A stretch of 64,000 nucleotides of DNA from Paraglaciecola hydrolytica (GTDB lineage: Bacteria > Pseudomonadota > Gammaproteobacteria > Enterobacterales > Alteromonadaceae): positions 95,823 through 159,822 of the forward strand of contig NZ_LSNE01000002.1 of the NCBI RefSeq assembly GCF_001565895.1, in the 5' to 3' direction. The position numbers were made by a program, and so were the translations under genes. Below are positions 35,990 to 44,595 of this stretch, piece by piece. Position 1 is the first letter of the stretch; each line of letters begins with the position of its first letter. The notes under the pieces were generated by a model. It searched no databases. It saw only the letters and a list, made by a program, of their open reading frames with translations, and had not been told where the DNA came from.

Positions 35990-36403
35990 ATGATTTTAAC
36001 AGTAGAAGAAAAAAGTGCTATCAAGGAGTCTTTTGCTGTTTTACTGCGAGAAAATGCCAATGTGGCAGAATGTTTTTATAATAATTTGTTTGAGTTAGCT
36101 CCATTAATTAAACCTTTGTTTAAAAGTGGTCGTGAAAATATAGAAAATCATTTTCATGAACTGATTGGCACGGCGGTAAATAAAATTGATCACTTTAACG
36201 ACTTGCGAGCTGATTTAATTGCACTTGGCAAAAGGCATAAAATCTATGGTGCACAACAGGCGCACTTTGCAGTTGTTAAAGCTGCGTTTATCTTATCTAT
36301 TCAATATAAACTCAAAGGCCAATGTAGCCCATTCCTAGAAAATTCATGGGCTAAGTATATCGATAATATCTCTAGTGTAATGATAGAAGGGTTGGAAAGT
36401 TGA
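35990..36403 (+). CDS. Single-domain globin
   Basis: A 137-residue haem protein of the bacterial haemoglobin type, from ATG 35990, which has AAGGA 6 bases upstream; an ATG seven codons earlier lacks a good site. The fold is recognised from FYNNLFELAPLIKPLFK (B-C-D region, with the CD1 Phe) and LGKRHKIYGAQQAHF, where His83 is the likely proximal haem ligand. No reductase domain is attached, so it is not a flavohaemoglobin. Oxygen or nitric oxide handling is likely; the nearby nitrite reductase genes make NO a candidate, which is inference. Confidence 0.85.
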   Translation: MILTVEEKSAIKESFAVLLRENANVAECFYNNLFELAPLIKPLFKSGRENIENHFHELIGTAVNKIDHFNDLRADLIALGKRHKIYGAQQAHFAVVKAAFILSIQYKLKGQCSPFLENSWAKYIDNISSVMIEGLES

Positions 36404-36649
36404 TTGCTACGCAGACTTGCACTTCGTGCACAGTGCGTGAGCTGCGCAGTAATAATCTTGGTGGTCGCAGGCCAAGCCTGATAAGCACCGGGCATGCCCC
36501 GTCGCGCAGCGATAATCTTTCAGGCTTTTAAAATGTTCGTGGCTAAAGCCATTCCTACGAAAGCCGCTTGTATTGCGCACGCTTCTAACTTGCGCAGCAA
36601 TTAACCTGCTGCGCGCAGTGTTTATCTTTTAAGCTTCTAAAAAATAATA
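36404..36649. repeat. GC-rich intergenic repeat patchwork
   Basis: The gap is filled with palindromic GC-rich fragments such as CTGCGCAG and CGCGCAGCGATAA that recur in other gaps of this window (45.7, 49.4 and 51.4 kb). It includes a REP-like element at 36534-36559. No coding sequence is supported. Confidence 0.5.
36534..36559 (-). repeat. REP-like palindromic element, copy 1
   Basis: On the minus strand it reads CGTAGGAATGGCTTTAGCCA followed by CGAACA: a conserved GTAGGA head and a hairpin GGCTTTAGCC. It matches in pattern the elements at 49897-49920 and 55255-55283, and resembles the GTAGGAGC REP sequences known in Pseudomonas. Confidence 0.6.
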
Positions 36650-37510
36650 TTAAAGCTTTTCAACCTTGTACCCTTGCTCAGCAAGTTTTACGAGTACGCT
36701 ATCAGGCCCTGCTAGGTGCATGGCGCCTACTAGAATATATTCCACTGGTTTGTCGTTTAACATTTTGATGATCTTTGGCATCCATAAGTTATTACGGCTG
36801 ACCAACAAGTCTTGATAAATCTGCGGATAGTTGGCTTTGAATTCATCAATAGTGGCGGCTGCCAACGTTGCCATATCACCGGCTAACCAACTGCTGCGCA
36901 TCACATTGATCATGTCTGGCATCTGGGCAACGTCTTTGATGGTGTAGTCAATCATTGCGCTTTCATCTTCTTTACCTAGACCGACGATAAACGCTAGTTG
37001 ATCATCTGGCGTTTCAAACCACGTCTGGGGTTTACCTGCAGTAAGGGCTTTAGTGGAGTAAAACTGATCTACACCTTCGCTGGTAAATCCTAAGGCTTGC
37101 AGTTCCATTACACTTAAGGTCAAGGCGATTAAACTGGGTTTAAGTTGCAACATGGCTTCGATTGGCACATTGCGTGCGGCTAGATGCTGTTTAAGGTTGG
37201 CAAAGGTTTGTGGTTTTAATACTTTATCCAAAGTAGTGCCGTCAGCATAAACCAACTGCGACATCATTTTTTGTTGAAATTCGATGGAATTAACCGCTGC
37301 GATGTCGGTTTCAAAGACTAAGGTGTCGGCGGCTTCAAAGGCGCTGTCATATTCTTGGGGCAAGGGATAGTCATCTGGACTAAGCAAATGAATGGTGCCA
37401 CCTATATACACTGTGTGTTGATCTGAACTGACTTTCCATACCGATGCGGCTTGTGTGTTTAAAGCCGTGACTACCAAGATGAGTAGACTACAGCGTTTTA
37501 ATAATCTCAT
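36650..37510 (-). CDS. TraB/GumN family protein, exported
   Basis: A 286-residue protein from ATG 37510 with a signal peptide (CSLLILVVTALNTQAA). The TraB/GumN family marks are YIGGTIHLL near the N-terminus, LKPSLIALTLSVMELQALG in the middle, and YILVGAMHLAGPDSVLVKLAEQGYKVEKL at the C-terminus. The family is putatively metal-dependent and some members have been suggested to be proteases, but the bacterial function is unclear. It is transcribed away from the nitrate region. An upstream in-frame ATG would add 15 residues that weaken the signal peptide. Confidence 0.85.
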   Translation of the reverse strand: MRLLKRCSLLILVVTALNTQAASVWKVSSDQHTVYIGGTIHLLSPDDYPLPQEYDSAFEAADTLVFETDIAAVNSIEFQQKMMSQLVYADGTTLDKVLKPQTFANLKQHLAARNVPIEAMLQLKPSLIALTLSVMELQALGFTSEGVDQFYSTKALTAGKPQTWFETPDDQLAFIVGLGKEDESAMIDYTIKDVAQMPDMINVMRSSWLAGDMATLAAATIDEFKANYPQIYQDLLVSRNNLWMPKIIKMLNDKPVEYILVGAMHLAGPDSVLVKLAEQGYKVEKL

Positions 37511-37714
37511 AGAGTAAGTATTTCCAATTCTGGGGCATAAAAGAGCGCGCAGCATAGCGTGTATTTCATCGAATTGGTATATGACTTATGGGTGCAAGCC
37601 TAAAGCAGGAGTGCTCTGCGCCAAATTGGAACGTTTGCACCATAAGATAACATCATTTGTAATTAACTTGTGGTTTTAATAACTTAACTTATTGAAAAAT
37701 AACAAATAAAAAAC

Positions 37715-37730
37715 TGGCACTGATCCTGAA
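37715..37730 (+). promoter_or_regulatory. Sigma54-like promoter of nirB (imperfect)
   Basis: TGGCACTGATCCTGAA has a full -24 TGGCAC, but the -12 element reads CTGAA where CTGCA is expected. It lies about 25-30 bases before the expected leader start. The better matches before the transporter, nrtA and nasT genes support the reading. Confidence 0.45.
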
Positions 37731-37801
37731 TAGTTGTTTGTAAGAAGCTGGAGCACAGGTTGTTATAGCTTACATTTTTAACTTATTTTGATCAGATACA
37801 G

Positions 37802-37874
37802 CAACAAGGTTGTGTTTGGTCCGGCAAAGACGCCCGTATCCTCTGAACTTATCAGATGCTGCGGGTTTTTTTTT
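37802..37874 (+). promoter_or_regulatory. NasT-responsive leader with terminator before nirB
   Basis: A small hairpin GGC-AAAGAC-GCC (37823-37834) has a six-base loop with A at position 1 and G at position 4, the rule for ANTAR target loops. It overlaps the 5' arm of a terminator stem CCCGTATCC...(37833-37865) followed by nine T bases. Formation of the small hairpin would favour read-through into nirB. An upstream stem CAAC/GTTG (37802-37812) may be the first ANTAR loop. Confidence 0.7.
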
Positions 37875-37900
37875 GCTTTCAATTACCATAGAGGTGAAAT

Positions 37901-40498
37901 ATGTCCACGTCAGCACAAGCAACTAACTCACAACTCCGCATCGTCGTTGTCGGCAATGGTATGGTTGGTCATCATTTTGTTGATCAGCTCATTGAGCATA
38001 ATACTTCTGTAGGCGCAGATAATAGTGCGCTGCATATATCGGTACTATCTGCCGAGCCGCGCCTTGCCTATGACAGAGTGCATTTGTCTGAGTTTTTTAG
38101 TGGCAAAAGTGCTGACGAGCTGGCTTTAACTACGCCTGAATATTACCAACAGCATAAAATTGATTACAAACTCAATGCGGCAGTGACTCATATTGATAAA
38201 GTCGCTAAAACCGTTACCACAGTGCAGGGTGAAGTACTGAGTTATAACAAGCTGATATTAGCCACAGGCTCCTATCCTTTTGTACCGCCTATTCCCGGTA
38301 ACGATCAACCCCACTGTTTAGTGTATCGCACCATTGAAGACTTAGAAGCCATAAGTGCCTCGTCGAAAGTCAGTAAAATTGGTGTGGTCGTTGGTGGTGG
38401 TTTATTAGGATTAGAAGCCGCCAACGCATTAAAAGAAGCCGGCTTAGAAACCCACGTAGTCGAGTTTGCCCCGCAGTTAATGGCAGTGCAGGTAGATGGT
38501 GGTGGTGGTCGTTTATTACGCAGTAAAATTGAAGCGCTCGGCGTAAAAGTCCATACCCAAAAAGCCACTCAAACCATTGAAGCTGGTGATGTTTGTCGCT
38601 ACAAAATGTGTTTTGCTGATGGTTCGTTTTTAGAAACCGACATGATCTTGTTCTCGGCCGGTATTCGTCCTCAAGATAAATTAGCTCGTGAGTTTGATAT
38701 CGCCATAGGTGAACGTGGTGGCATAGTGGTGGATAACCACTGCCAAACCAATATCGACGATATTTATGCCATTGGTGAGTGTGCTTTATGGAATAACTTT
38801 ATCTTTGGTTTAGTGGCACCGGGTTACACCATGGCGCGTGTTGCAGCAGCTCATATACTTGGCGGTGATCAGACTTTCTTAGGTGCCGACATGAGTACCA
38901 AGTTAAAACTGATGGGTGTTGAAGTAGGCTCAATCGGTGATGCCCATGCCAAAACCGCAGGTGCTTTGTGTTATACATACGAAAACCAAGCCTCTGCTGT
39001 TTACAAAAAAATGGTAGTGGATAGCAGTAAAAAGAAATTAATTGGTGCGGTATTAGTCGGTGATACCAGTGACTACGATACCTTATTGCAATACGCCCTT
39101 AACGGCATTGATTTACCCGAGCATCCTGAAGCTTTGATTTTACCTGCAAGTGGCGGAGCTAAACCGGGCTTGGGCGCTGATGCCTTACCTGCCACTGCGA
39201 CCATTTGTAGCTGTCACAACGTATCTAAAGGCGACATTATTGCCGCCTTTGATGGTGGTGCTTGTAGTTTGTCTGACATTAAAAGTTGTACCAAAGCCAG
39301 CAGCGGCTGTGGTGGTTGTTCGGCTTTACTTAAGTCGGTATGTGATGCTGAGTTAAGTAAACGTGGCGTCGAAGTTAAAAAAGATATTTGTGAGCACTTT
39401 GCTTATTCCAGACAAGAGCTTTTCCACTTGGTTAAAGTGGGCAAGCTGCAAACTTTTGATGAGTTGCTGACGAAACACGGTAAAGGCTTGGGCTGTGAAG
39501 TCTGTAAACCTGCCGCCGCTAACATACTGGCCTCAGTGTGGAATGAGTTTATCTTGAAACCCGATCATGTGAGTTTGCAAGATACCAACGACACCTACTT
39601 GGGTAACATGCAAAAAGACGGTACCTATTCGATTATCCCGCGTATTGCTGGTGGCGAAATCACCCCTGACAAACTGATTGTATTGGGCCAGGTTGGCAAA
39701 AAGTACAACTTATATACCAAGATCACCGGTGGCCAACGTATCGACTTGTTTGGTGCCCGAGTTGATCAACTGCCTGAAATTTGGAAAATTCTGATTGATG
39801 CAGGTTTTGAAACTGGCCATGCCTATGCCAAATCTCTGCGTACGGTTAAGTCTTGTGTGGGTAGCACTTGGTGTCGTTACGGTGTGCAAGATTCAGTGGG
39901 GCAGGCTATCGAACTAGAAAACCGCTACAAAGGTTTACGTTCACCCCATAAATTAAAATTTGCAGTATCGGGTTGTACTCGTGAGTGTGCCGAAGCACAA
40001 AGCAAAGATATTGGCATTATCGCCACTGAAAACGGTTGGAACCTCTATGTCTGTGGTAACGGTGGTATGAAACCCCGCCACGCCGATTTGTTTGCCACAG
40101 ACTTAGATACCGAGACCTTGGTTAAATATATCGACCGTGTATTGATGTTTTATGTGCGTACTGCTGACCGTTTACAACGAACCTCGGTATGGATGGAGAA
40201 CCTCGAAGGCGGCCTAGAGTATCTCAAACAAGTAGTGATTGAAGACTCCCTTGGTTTAGGTGCTGAACTTGAAAGCCAGATGCAAGTGGTGGTTGATGCT
40301 TACCAATGTGAGTGGAAGACAGCTATCGAAAATGAAGAATCACGTAAACGTTTCCGTCAGTTTGTGAACAGCGACAAAGCCGATACCAATATTGTATTTG
40401 TTGAAGAAAGACAGCAAATTCGCCCGGCTACACCTGAAGAAAAAGCCAGTTTCACGCAGCAACAACAAGCCAAAAGAATAGCCGTAGAGCTGGTATAA
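37901..40498 (+). CDS. nirB: Assimilatory nitrite reductase NAD(P)H large subunit
   Basis: Reduces nitrite to ammonium in the cytoplasm with NAD(P)H. The 865-residue protein has in order an FAD-binding pyridine nucleotide reductase part (VVGNGMVGHHF, IGVVVGGGLLGLEAANALK), a BFD-type [2Fe-2S] domain (CSCHNVSKGDI with CGGC), and the sirohaem/[4Fe-4S] part (VKSCVGSTWCRYG and VSGCTRECAEAQ) that binds and reduces nitrite. It is followed 10 bases later by nirD and then nasA, so the three form an operon. Regulation is by the leader terminator just upstream. Confidence 0.95.
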   Translation: MSTSAQATNSQLRIVVVGNGMVGHHFVDQLIEHNTSVGADNSALHISVLSAEPRLAYDRVHLSEFFSGKSADELALTTPEYYQQHKIDYKLNAAVTHIDKVAKTVTTVQGEVLSYNKLILATGSYPFVPPIPGNDQPHCLVYRTIEDLEAISASSKVSKIGVVVGGGLLGLEAANALKEAGLETHVVEFAPQLMAVQVDGGGGRLLRSKIEALGVKVHTQKATQTIEAGDVCRYKMCFADGSFLETDMILFSAGIRPQDKLAREFDIAIGERGGIVVDNHCQTNIDDIYAIGECALWNNFIFGLVAPGYTMARVAAAHILGGDQTFLGADMSTKLKLMGVEVGSIGDAHAKTAGALCYTYENQASAVYKKMVVDSSKKKLIGAVLVGDTSDYDTLLQYALNGIDLPEHPEALILPASGGAKPGLGADALPATATICSCHNVSKGDIIAAFDGGACSLSDIKSCTKASSGCGGCSALLKSVCDAELSKRGVEVKKDICEHFAYSRQELFHLVKVGKLQTFDELLTKHGKGLGCEVCKPAAANILASVWNEFILKPDHVSLQDTNDTYLGNMQKDGTYSIIPRIAGGEITPDKLIVLGQVGKKYNLYTKITGGQRIDLFGARVDQLPEIWKILIDAGFETGHAYAKSLRTVKSCVGSTWCRYGVQDSVGQAIELENRYKGLRSPHKLKFAVSGCTRECAEAQSKDIGIIATENGWNLYVCGNGGMKPRHADLFATDLDTETLVKYIDRVLMFYVRTADRLQRTSVWMENLEGGLEYLKQVVIEDSLGLGAELESQMQVVVDAYQCEWKTAIENEESRKRFRQFVNSDKADTNIVFVEERQQIRPATPEEKASFTQQQQAKRIAVELV

Positions 40499-40508
40499 GG
40501 AGACAAAT

Positions 40509-40856
40509 ATGACAAATTCTACAAACTGGATCACCGTATGTCAGGAAAGCGACTTAGTCGCTAACTCCGGAGTATGCGCCTTGATCAACGAACAGCAAAT
40601 CGCCCTGTTTAAAGTTAAAAATGCGGGTCAAGAACAACTGTTTGCCATCAGCAACTGGGACCCAATTGGTGAGGCAAATGTACTGTATCGTGGTTTGTTA
40701 TGTTCAGTGGGTGATACTGTTGCAGTGGCATCGCCTTTATACAAACAACGTTTTTGCTTAAGCAGCGGCACTTGTTTGGATTCTGATGACGTGACAATCA
40801 AGGTTTACCCCATACGCCTTGAAAACCAAGCCGTACAATTACAAGTTAGCCAGTAG
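40509..40856 (+). CDS. nirD: Nitrite reductase small subunit
   Basis: A 115-residue Rieske-fold partner of NirB. The sequence shows the start WITVCQESDLVANSGVCALI and NWDPIGEANVLYRGLLC, as expected for NirD, which lacks the usual Rieske cysteine/histidine ligands and stabilises the large subunit. It lies between nirB and nasA, 10 bases after nirB and 7 bases before nasA, so all three should be translated from one transcript. Confidence 0.93.
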   Translation: MTNSTNWITVCQESDLVANSGVCALINEQQIALFKVKNAGQEQLFAISNWDPIGEANVLYRGLLCSVGDTVAVASPLYKQRFCLSSGTCLDSDDVTIKVYPIRLENQAVQLQVSQ

Positions 40857-40863
40857 AGAAACT

Positions 40864-43662
40864 ATGCCAATAAGTGAACCCACAGTAACGAGTATTAATG
40901 GTCTCGCCAAACCACAGGCATCATTAGTTTCGACCACTTGCCCTTATTGTGGTGTGGGTTGCGGCATTGATGTGGTGGTTAAGCAAGGCGAGCAGGCCGA
41001 AAAACCAGGCAGCCTGCAACTTAGTCAATTAAGTGGCAGCAGTGATCATCCGGCTAATTTTGGACGTTTATGTGTTAAAGGCAGTAAGTTGCTTGAAACC
41101 AACAGTAATGTTGGGCGACTCGCCAACCCTAAAATCATGGGTAAAAACGCAGACTGGCCAAGCGCTATCAACAAAGTCGCCACGACTTTTAGCGATATCA
41201 TTGCCAAACATGGCCCAGACGCCGTGGCGTTTTATGTCTCAGGTCAGTTGCTGACCGAAGACTATTATGTTGCCAATAAATTAATGAAGGGCTACATCGG
41301 CAGCGCCAATATTGATACCAATTCACGGCTGTGTATGTCGTCGGCGGTAGCCGCCTATAAACGCGCCTTTGGTGCTGATGCGGTACCTTGTTGTTATGAA
41401 GATCTCGAACTGTGTGATGTATTAGTGTTAGTCGGCTCAAATGCGGCTTGGACTCATCCTGTGCTCTTTCAGCGCATCGAACGAGCCAAGCAACGTAATC
41501 CAGAATTAAAAGTAATATCCATTGATCCCCGTATTACTGCCACGAGTGAATTAGCCGATTTACATCTAGCGATTAAACCCGGCACTGACGTCGCTTTGTT
41601 TAACGGTTTGTTGGCGTATTTAGCGGCTAATAATGGCTTAGACCAAAACTATATTACTCAGTTTACTCAAGGGTTTGAGCAAGCTCTCAGCCAAAGTCAG
41701 CAATGGACAATTAGTAATGTTGCAGAGCTATGTGATATTGAAACACAAGAGCTAAAGACTTTTTATCAAACCTTTTGCCAAGCAGACAAAGCAGTTACCG
41801 CGTATACCATGGGTGTTAACCAATCGACTCGTGGCGTCGACAAAGCAAATGCCATCATTAATTGCCATTTAGCCAGCGGTAAACTGGGCCGTGAAGGTTG
41901 TGGGCCCTTTTCCTTAACCGGACAGCCCAATGCGATGGGGGGCCGTGAAGTAGGCGGTTTGGCAAATATGCTGGCCAGCCACATGGATCTGGATAACCCG
42001 ATTCATCGTGACATCGTACAAAACTACTGGCAGTCACCGACTATTGCCAATAAAGCCGGATTCAAAGCGGTGGATTTGTTTGATGAAATCAACAAGGGTA
42101 AGGTAAAAGCCGTGTGGATCATGGCCACCAACCCTGTAGTGAGCATGCCTAATCGTGACAAAATTATCAACGCACTCAAAAAATGTGAGTTGGTGGTGGT
42201 ATCTGACTGTGTAGCCTCAAATGACACGATTGAGTTGGCCCATGTGGTTTTACCTGCCACAGGCTGGTCAGAAAAAGATGGCACAGTAACCAACTCTGAA
42301 CGACGAATATCACGCCAACGTGGCATTCTTGAACCTTATGGCGAGTCAAAACACGATTGGCAAATACTCTGTGAAGTGGCTAACGCTATGGGCTTTGCCC
42401 AAGGTTTTAATTATTCGCAAGTCGATGAAATATTCCGCGAATATGCGGGGCTGAGCGGTGCCCAAAACAATGGTCAGCGCGACTTGGATTTGTCTGCTCT
42501 TGCAACATTAACAGTGCAGCAGTATCAACGTTTAAGTCCGCTACAATGGCCGGTTAATCAGCAAAATCCACAGGGCACTAAACGTTTGTTCACTGACGGA
42601 CGGTTTTATACCCAAAGTGGTAAAGCCCAGTTTATCCCACTGACTTATCATGCACCTGAGCAGTTAACCACAGTGGATTATCCTTTTGTACTCAACTCTG
42701 GCCGTATTCGCGACCAGTGGCATACCATGACTCGTACCGGTAAAACTGCTGAATTAACCTCCCATATTAGTAAACCCTATGTCGCCATGCATCCACAGGA
42801 TGCCACGCGTTTAAGTTTGCAAGAAGGCGCTTTGATTAAATTAAGCGCGAGTCATTCAAACGAGCAATCTGCGGTAGTGCTGATGGTGACTATCGATGAT
42901 AAACAGCGTAAAGGTGAGTTGTTTGCCCCCATGCACTGGAGTGCTATGAATAGCTCCCATGGTGCGATCACTTCCTTGTTTACTGATGCTAACGATAAGA
43001 TTTCAGGTCAACCAGAGCTTAAACATGCCGCGGTAGCCCTTGAACCGGTGAATTTTAATTTACAGGGTGAACTGTTTATTAAGCATCTACCGTCTATGAC
43101 TGTGTTACGCCAGTGTTTTGAGTTTTTTGTTATTAGTCCCTTTGCTCAAGGGCATAAAGTGAGCTTTGCCACCAATAACAGCATTGCCGCGATTAAATAT
43201 GATCTACAGCTTAATTTACCTCGTTATGATGAGTGGGTCAGTGCTTTAAACCCTCACCAAGAAAGTTTTAATGCCCGTAGTGATGGCAACTTTAGCCTCG
43301 CGCTGTTTGCAGCAAAACAGTCACCCGGAATAGACGACAGTTGGATCAGCCATTTGATGGAGCAAGTCGAACTAAAACCCGAAGAGCTTAATGCCTTGCT
43401 GGCGGGAGTACCTGATGCAGCCTTTAGTGCCGGGCCTTTAGTTTGTAGTTGTTTCAAAGTGGGTAAAAATACCATCAATGAAGCGATTGCTGGCGGTTGT
43501 AGTAGTGTGGAAGAACTCGGACTGAGCCTTAAATGTGGTACCAATTGTGGCTCGTGTAAGTCAGAGCTCAGTCAAATGATCAAACAGCATCAACTGATGC
43601 AGCCGAAAAAAAGCAAGACGTTGGTGGCAGAACAAGGCATTCCACTGGTGCAATTGGCTTAA
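40864..43662 (+). CDS. nasA: Assimilatory nitrate reductase catalytic subunit
   Basis: Molybdopterin enzyme reducing nitrate to nitrite. From ATG 40864 it has 932 residues. The N-terminal [4Fe-4S] site is Cys26, Cys29, Cys33 and Cys70 (CPYCGVGC and GRLCVKG), and the molybdenum ligand is probably Cys157 in NSRLCMSSAV. Cofactor-binding domains include PNAMGGREVGGLANMLASH. A C-terminal BFD-like [2Fe-2S] domain (LVCSCFKVGKN with CGTNCGSCK) should take electrons in. An earlier in-frame start inside nirD is rejected. No separate FAD reductase subunit gene follows, so the electron donor is not encoded next to it. Confidence 0.95.
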   Translation: MPISEPTVTSINGLAKPQASLVSTTCPYCGVGCGIDVVVKQGEQAEKPGSLQLSQLSGSSDHPANFGRLCVKGSKLLETNSNVGRLANPKIMGKNADWPSAINKVATTFSDIIAKHGPDAVAFYVSGQLLTEDYYVANKLMKGYIGSANIDTNSRLCMSSAVAAYKRAFGADAVPCCYEDLELCDVLVLVGSNAAWTHPVLFQRIERAKQRNPELKVISIDPRITATSELADLHLAIKPGTDVALFNGLLAYLAANNGLDQNYITQFTQGFEQALSQSQQWTISNVAELCDIETQELKTFYQTFCQADKAVTAYTMGVNQSTRGVDKANAIINCHLASGKLGREGCGPFSLTGQPNAMGGREVGGLANMLASHMDLDNPIHRDIVQNYWQSPTIANKAGFKAVDLFDEINKGKVKAVWIMATNPVVSMPNRDKIINALKKCELVVVSDCVASNDTIELAHVVLPATGWSEKDGTVTNSERRISRQRGILEPYGESKHDWQILCEVANAMGFAQGFNYSQVDEIFREYAGLSGAQNNGQRDLDLSALATLTVQQYQRLSPLQWPVNQQNPQGTKRLFTDGRFYTQSGKAQFIPLTYHAPEQLTTVDYPFVLNSGRIRDQWHTMTRTGKTAELTSHISKPYVAMHPQDATRLSLQEGALIKLSASHSNEQSAVVLMVTIDDKQRKGELFAPMHWSAMNSSHGAITSLFTDANDKISGQPELKHAAVALEPVNFNLQGELFIKHLPSMTVLRQCFEFFVISPFAQGHKVSFATNNSIAAIKYDLQLNLPRYDEWVSALNPHQESFNARSDGNFSLALFAAKQSPGIDDSWISHLMEQVELKPEELNALLAGVPDAAFSAGPLVCSCFKVGKNTINEAIAGGCSSVEELGLSLKCGTNCGSCKSELSQMIKQHQLMQPKKSKTLVAEQGIPLVQLA

Positions 43663-43928
43663 AACCAGTGGTTAATCTTCAGAGCGTACAGTAAAAAAAA
43701 CCAGCTGCTTGGGTAAAAATTAATCACTATATTGTTTGTGCTAAATAACAGGCCGTTTACCTTAAAGTAACGAGCTGCCTGTTATTGGTGCAAATGCACT
43801 ATGCTGGCTCGTGAATTCCTTTTAAAACCAAAAAAAATGGATTGAGACCCTGAATTTCCTCATGGTTTGTGTTGGCTTGGGCTTTGCAACGTTGTAAGCA
43901 TAAAAGCTTCGAACAGTTAGAATGAGTA
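43663..43928. other. Gap between nasA and nasT with a large hairpin
   Basis: AATAACAGGC at 43744-43753 and GCCTGTTATT at 43777-43786 form a perfect 10-base stem with further partial pairing in the loop, but no T tract follows. It may end the nirB-nirD-nasA message or stabilise its 3' end. A sigma54-like site for nasT follows at 43873-43888. Confidence 0.5.
43873..43888 (+). promoter_or_regulatory. Sigma54-like promoter of nasT-nasS
   Basis: TGGCTTGGGCTTTGCA fits the GG-N10-GC rule with a TTGCA -12 element, and lies about 40 bases before the nasT start. This would put the regulator pair under nitrogen (NtrC) control like its targets. Confidence 0.55.
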
Positions 43929-44561
43929 ATGTCAGGAAAATCTTTACCTTCGTCAACCACCACTTCCATGATTAATCGTGTCAGTGATGAATTGCGTATT
44001 CTGCTGATCGATGAAAATGTGCAACGGGCAGAATCTCTTAGCTCAGCGCTGAATAATTCACGCTACCGAATCAGTCATCTGGCAAGTCCAGGGGTGTCTT
44101 TACTTAGGCAGGTGGATGAGATCCAACCTGATATTATTGTGATGGATATTGAATCTCCCAGTCGCGACATTCTGGAAAGTTTGCAGGCTATTTCACACTT
44201 TAATCCAAAACCTGTGGTGATGTTTTCTGCCCAACAAGATACCAACACCATTAATCAATCGATCGAGTCAGGTGTGAGTGCCTATGTGGTGGGCGATATT
44301 GACCCACTGCGGGTCAAACCGATCCTCGATGCGGCGGTGGCACGTTTTCGTGAATTTCAAAAGCTCAAAAATGAATTAAGTGATACCAAACAACAGCTAG
44401 CTGCGCGCAAAACGATTGATCAAGCCAAACGTTTGTTGATGAAAAAGAAAAATATAACAGAAGATCAAGCGTTTCAAGCAATGCGCAAAACGGCCATGGA
44501 TACCGGGCAAAAGCTCGATGATGTGGCAAAAACTTTAATTTCACTTTTAACCAGCTTCTGA
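43929..44561 (+). CDS. nasT: NasT-type ANTAR antitermination regulator
   Basis: A 210-residue RNA-binding regulator that lets RNA polymerase pass leader terminators of nitrate genes when nitrate is present. An N-terminal receiver-like domain (ILLIDENVQRAE, VMDIESPSRDI) is followed by a C-terminal ANTAR domain of about 55 residues (TIDQAKRLLMKKKNITEDQA and MRKTAMDTGQKLDDVAKTLI). Three leaders with ANTAR-type hairpins in this window are its obvious targets. It is followed 34 bases later by nasS, whose product normally holds NasT inactive until nitrate binds. Confidence 0.93.
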   Translation: MSGKSLPSSTTTSMINRVSDELRILLIDENVQRAESLSSALNNSRYRISHLASPGVSLLRQVDEIQPDIIVMDIESPSRDILESLQAISHFNPKPVVMFSAQQDTNTINQSIESGVSAYVVGDIDPLRVKPILDAAVARFREFQKLKNELSDTKQQLAARKTIDQAKRLLMKKKNITEDQAFQAMRKTAMDTGQKLDDVAKTLISLLTSF

Positions 44562-44595
44562 GCTCTGGCTTACAAGCGGTACTATAGGCAACATT

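Larger units (their letters stand above)
37556..37900. other. Control region and leader of the nirB operon
   Basis: About 345 bases. From left to right it holds an NtrC-like dyad TGCGCCAAATTGGAAC (37617-37632) and half site TGCACC (37636-37641), a sigma54-like element (37715-37730), and a leader ending in an intrinsic terminator (37833-37874) just before nirB. A GAGGTG ribosome site precedes the ATG. Confidence 0.6.
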
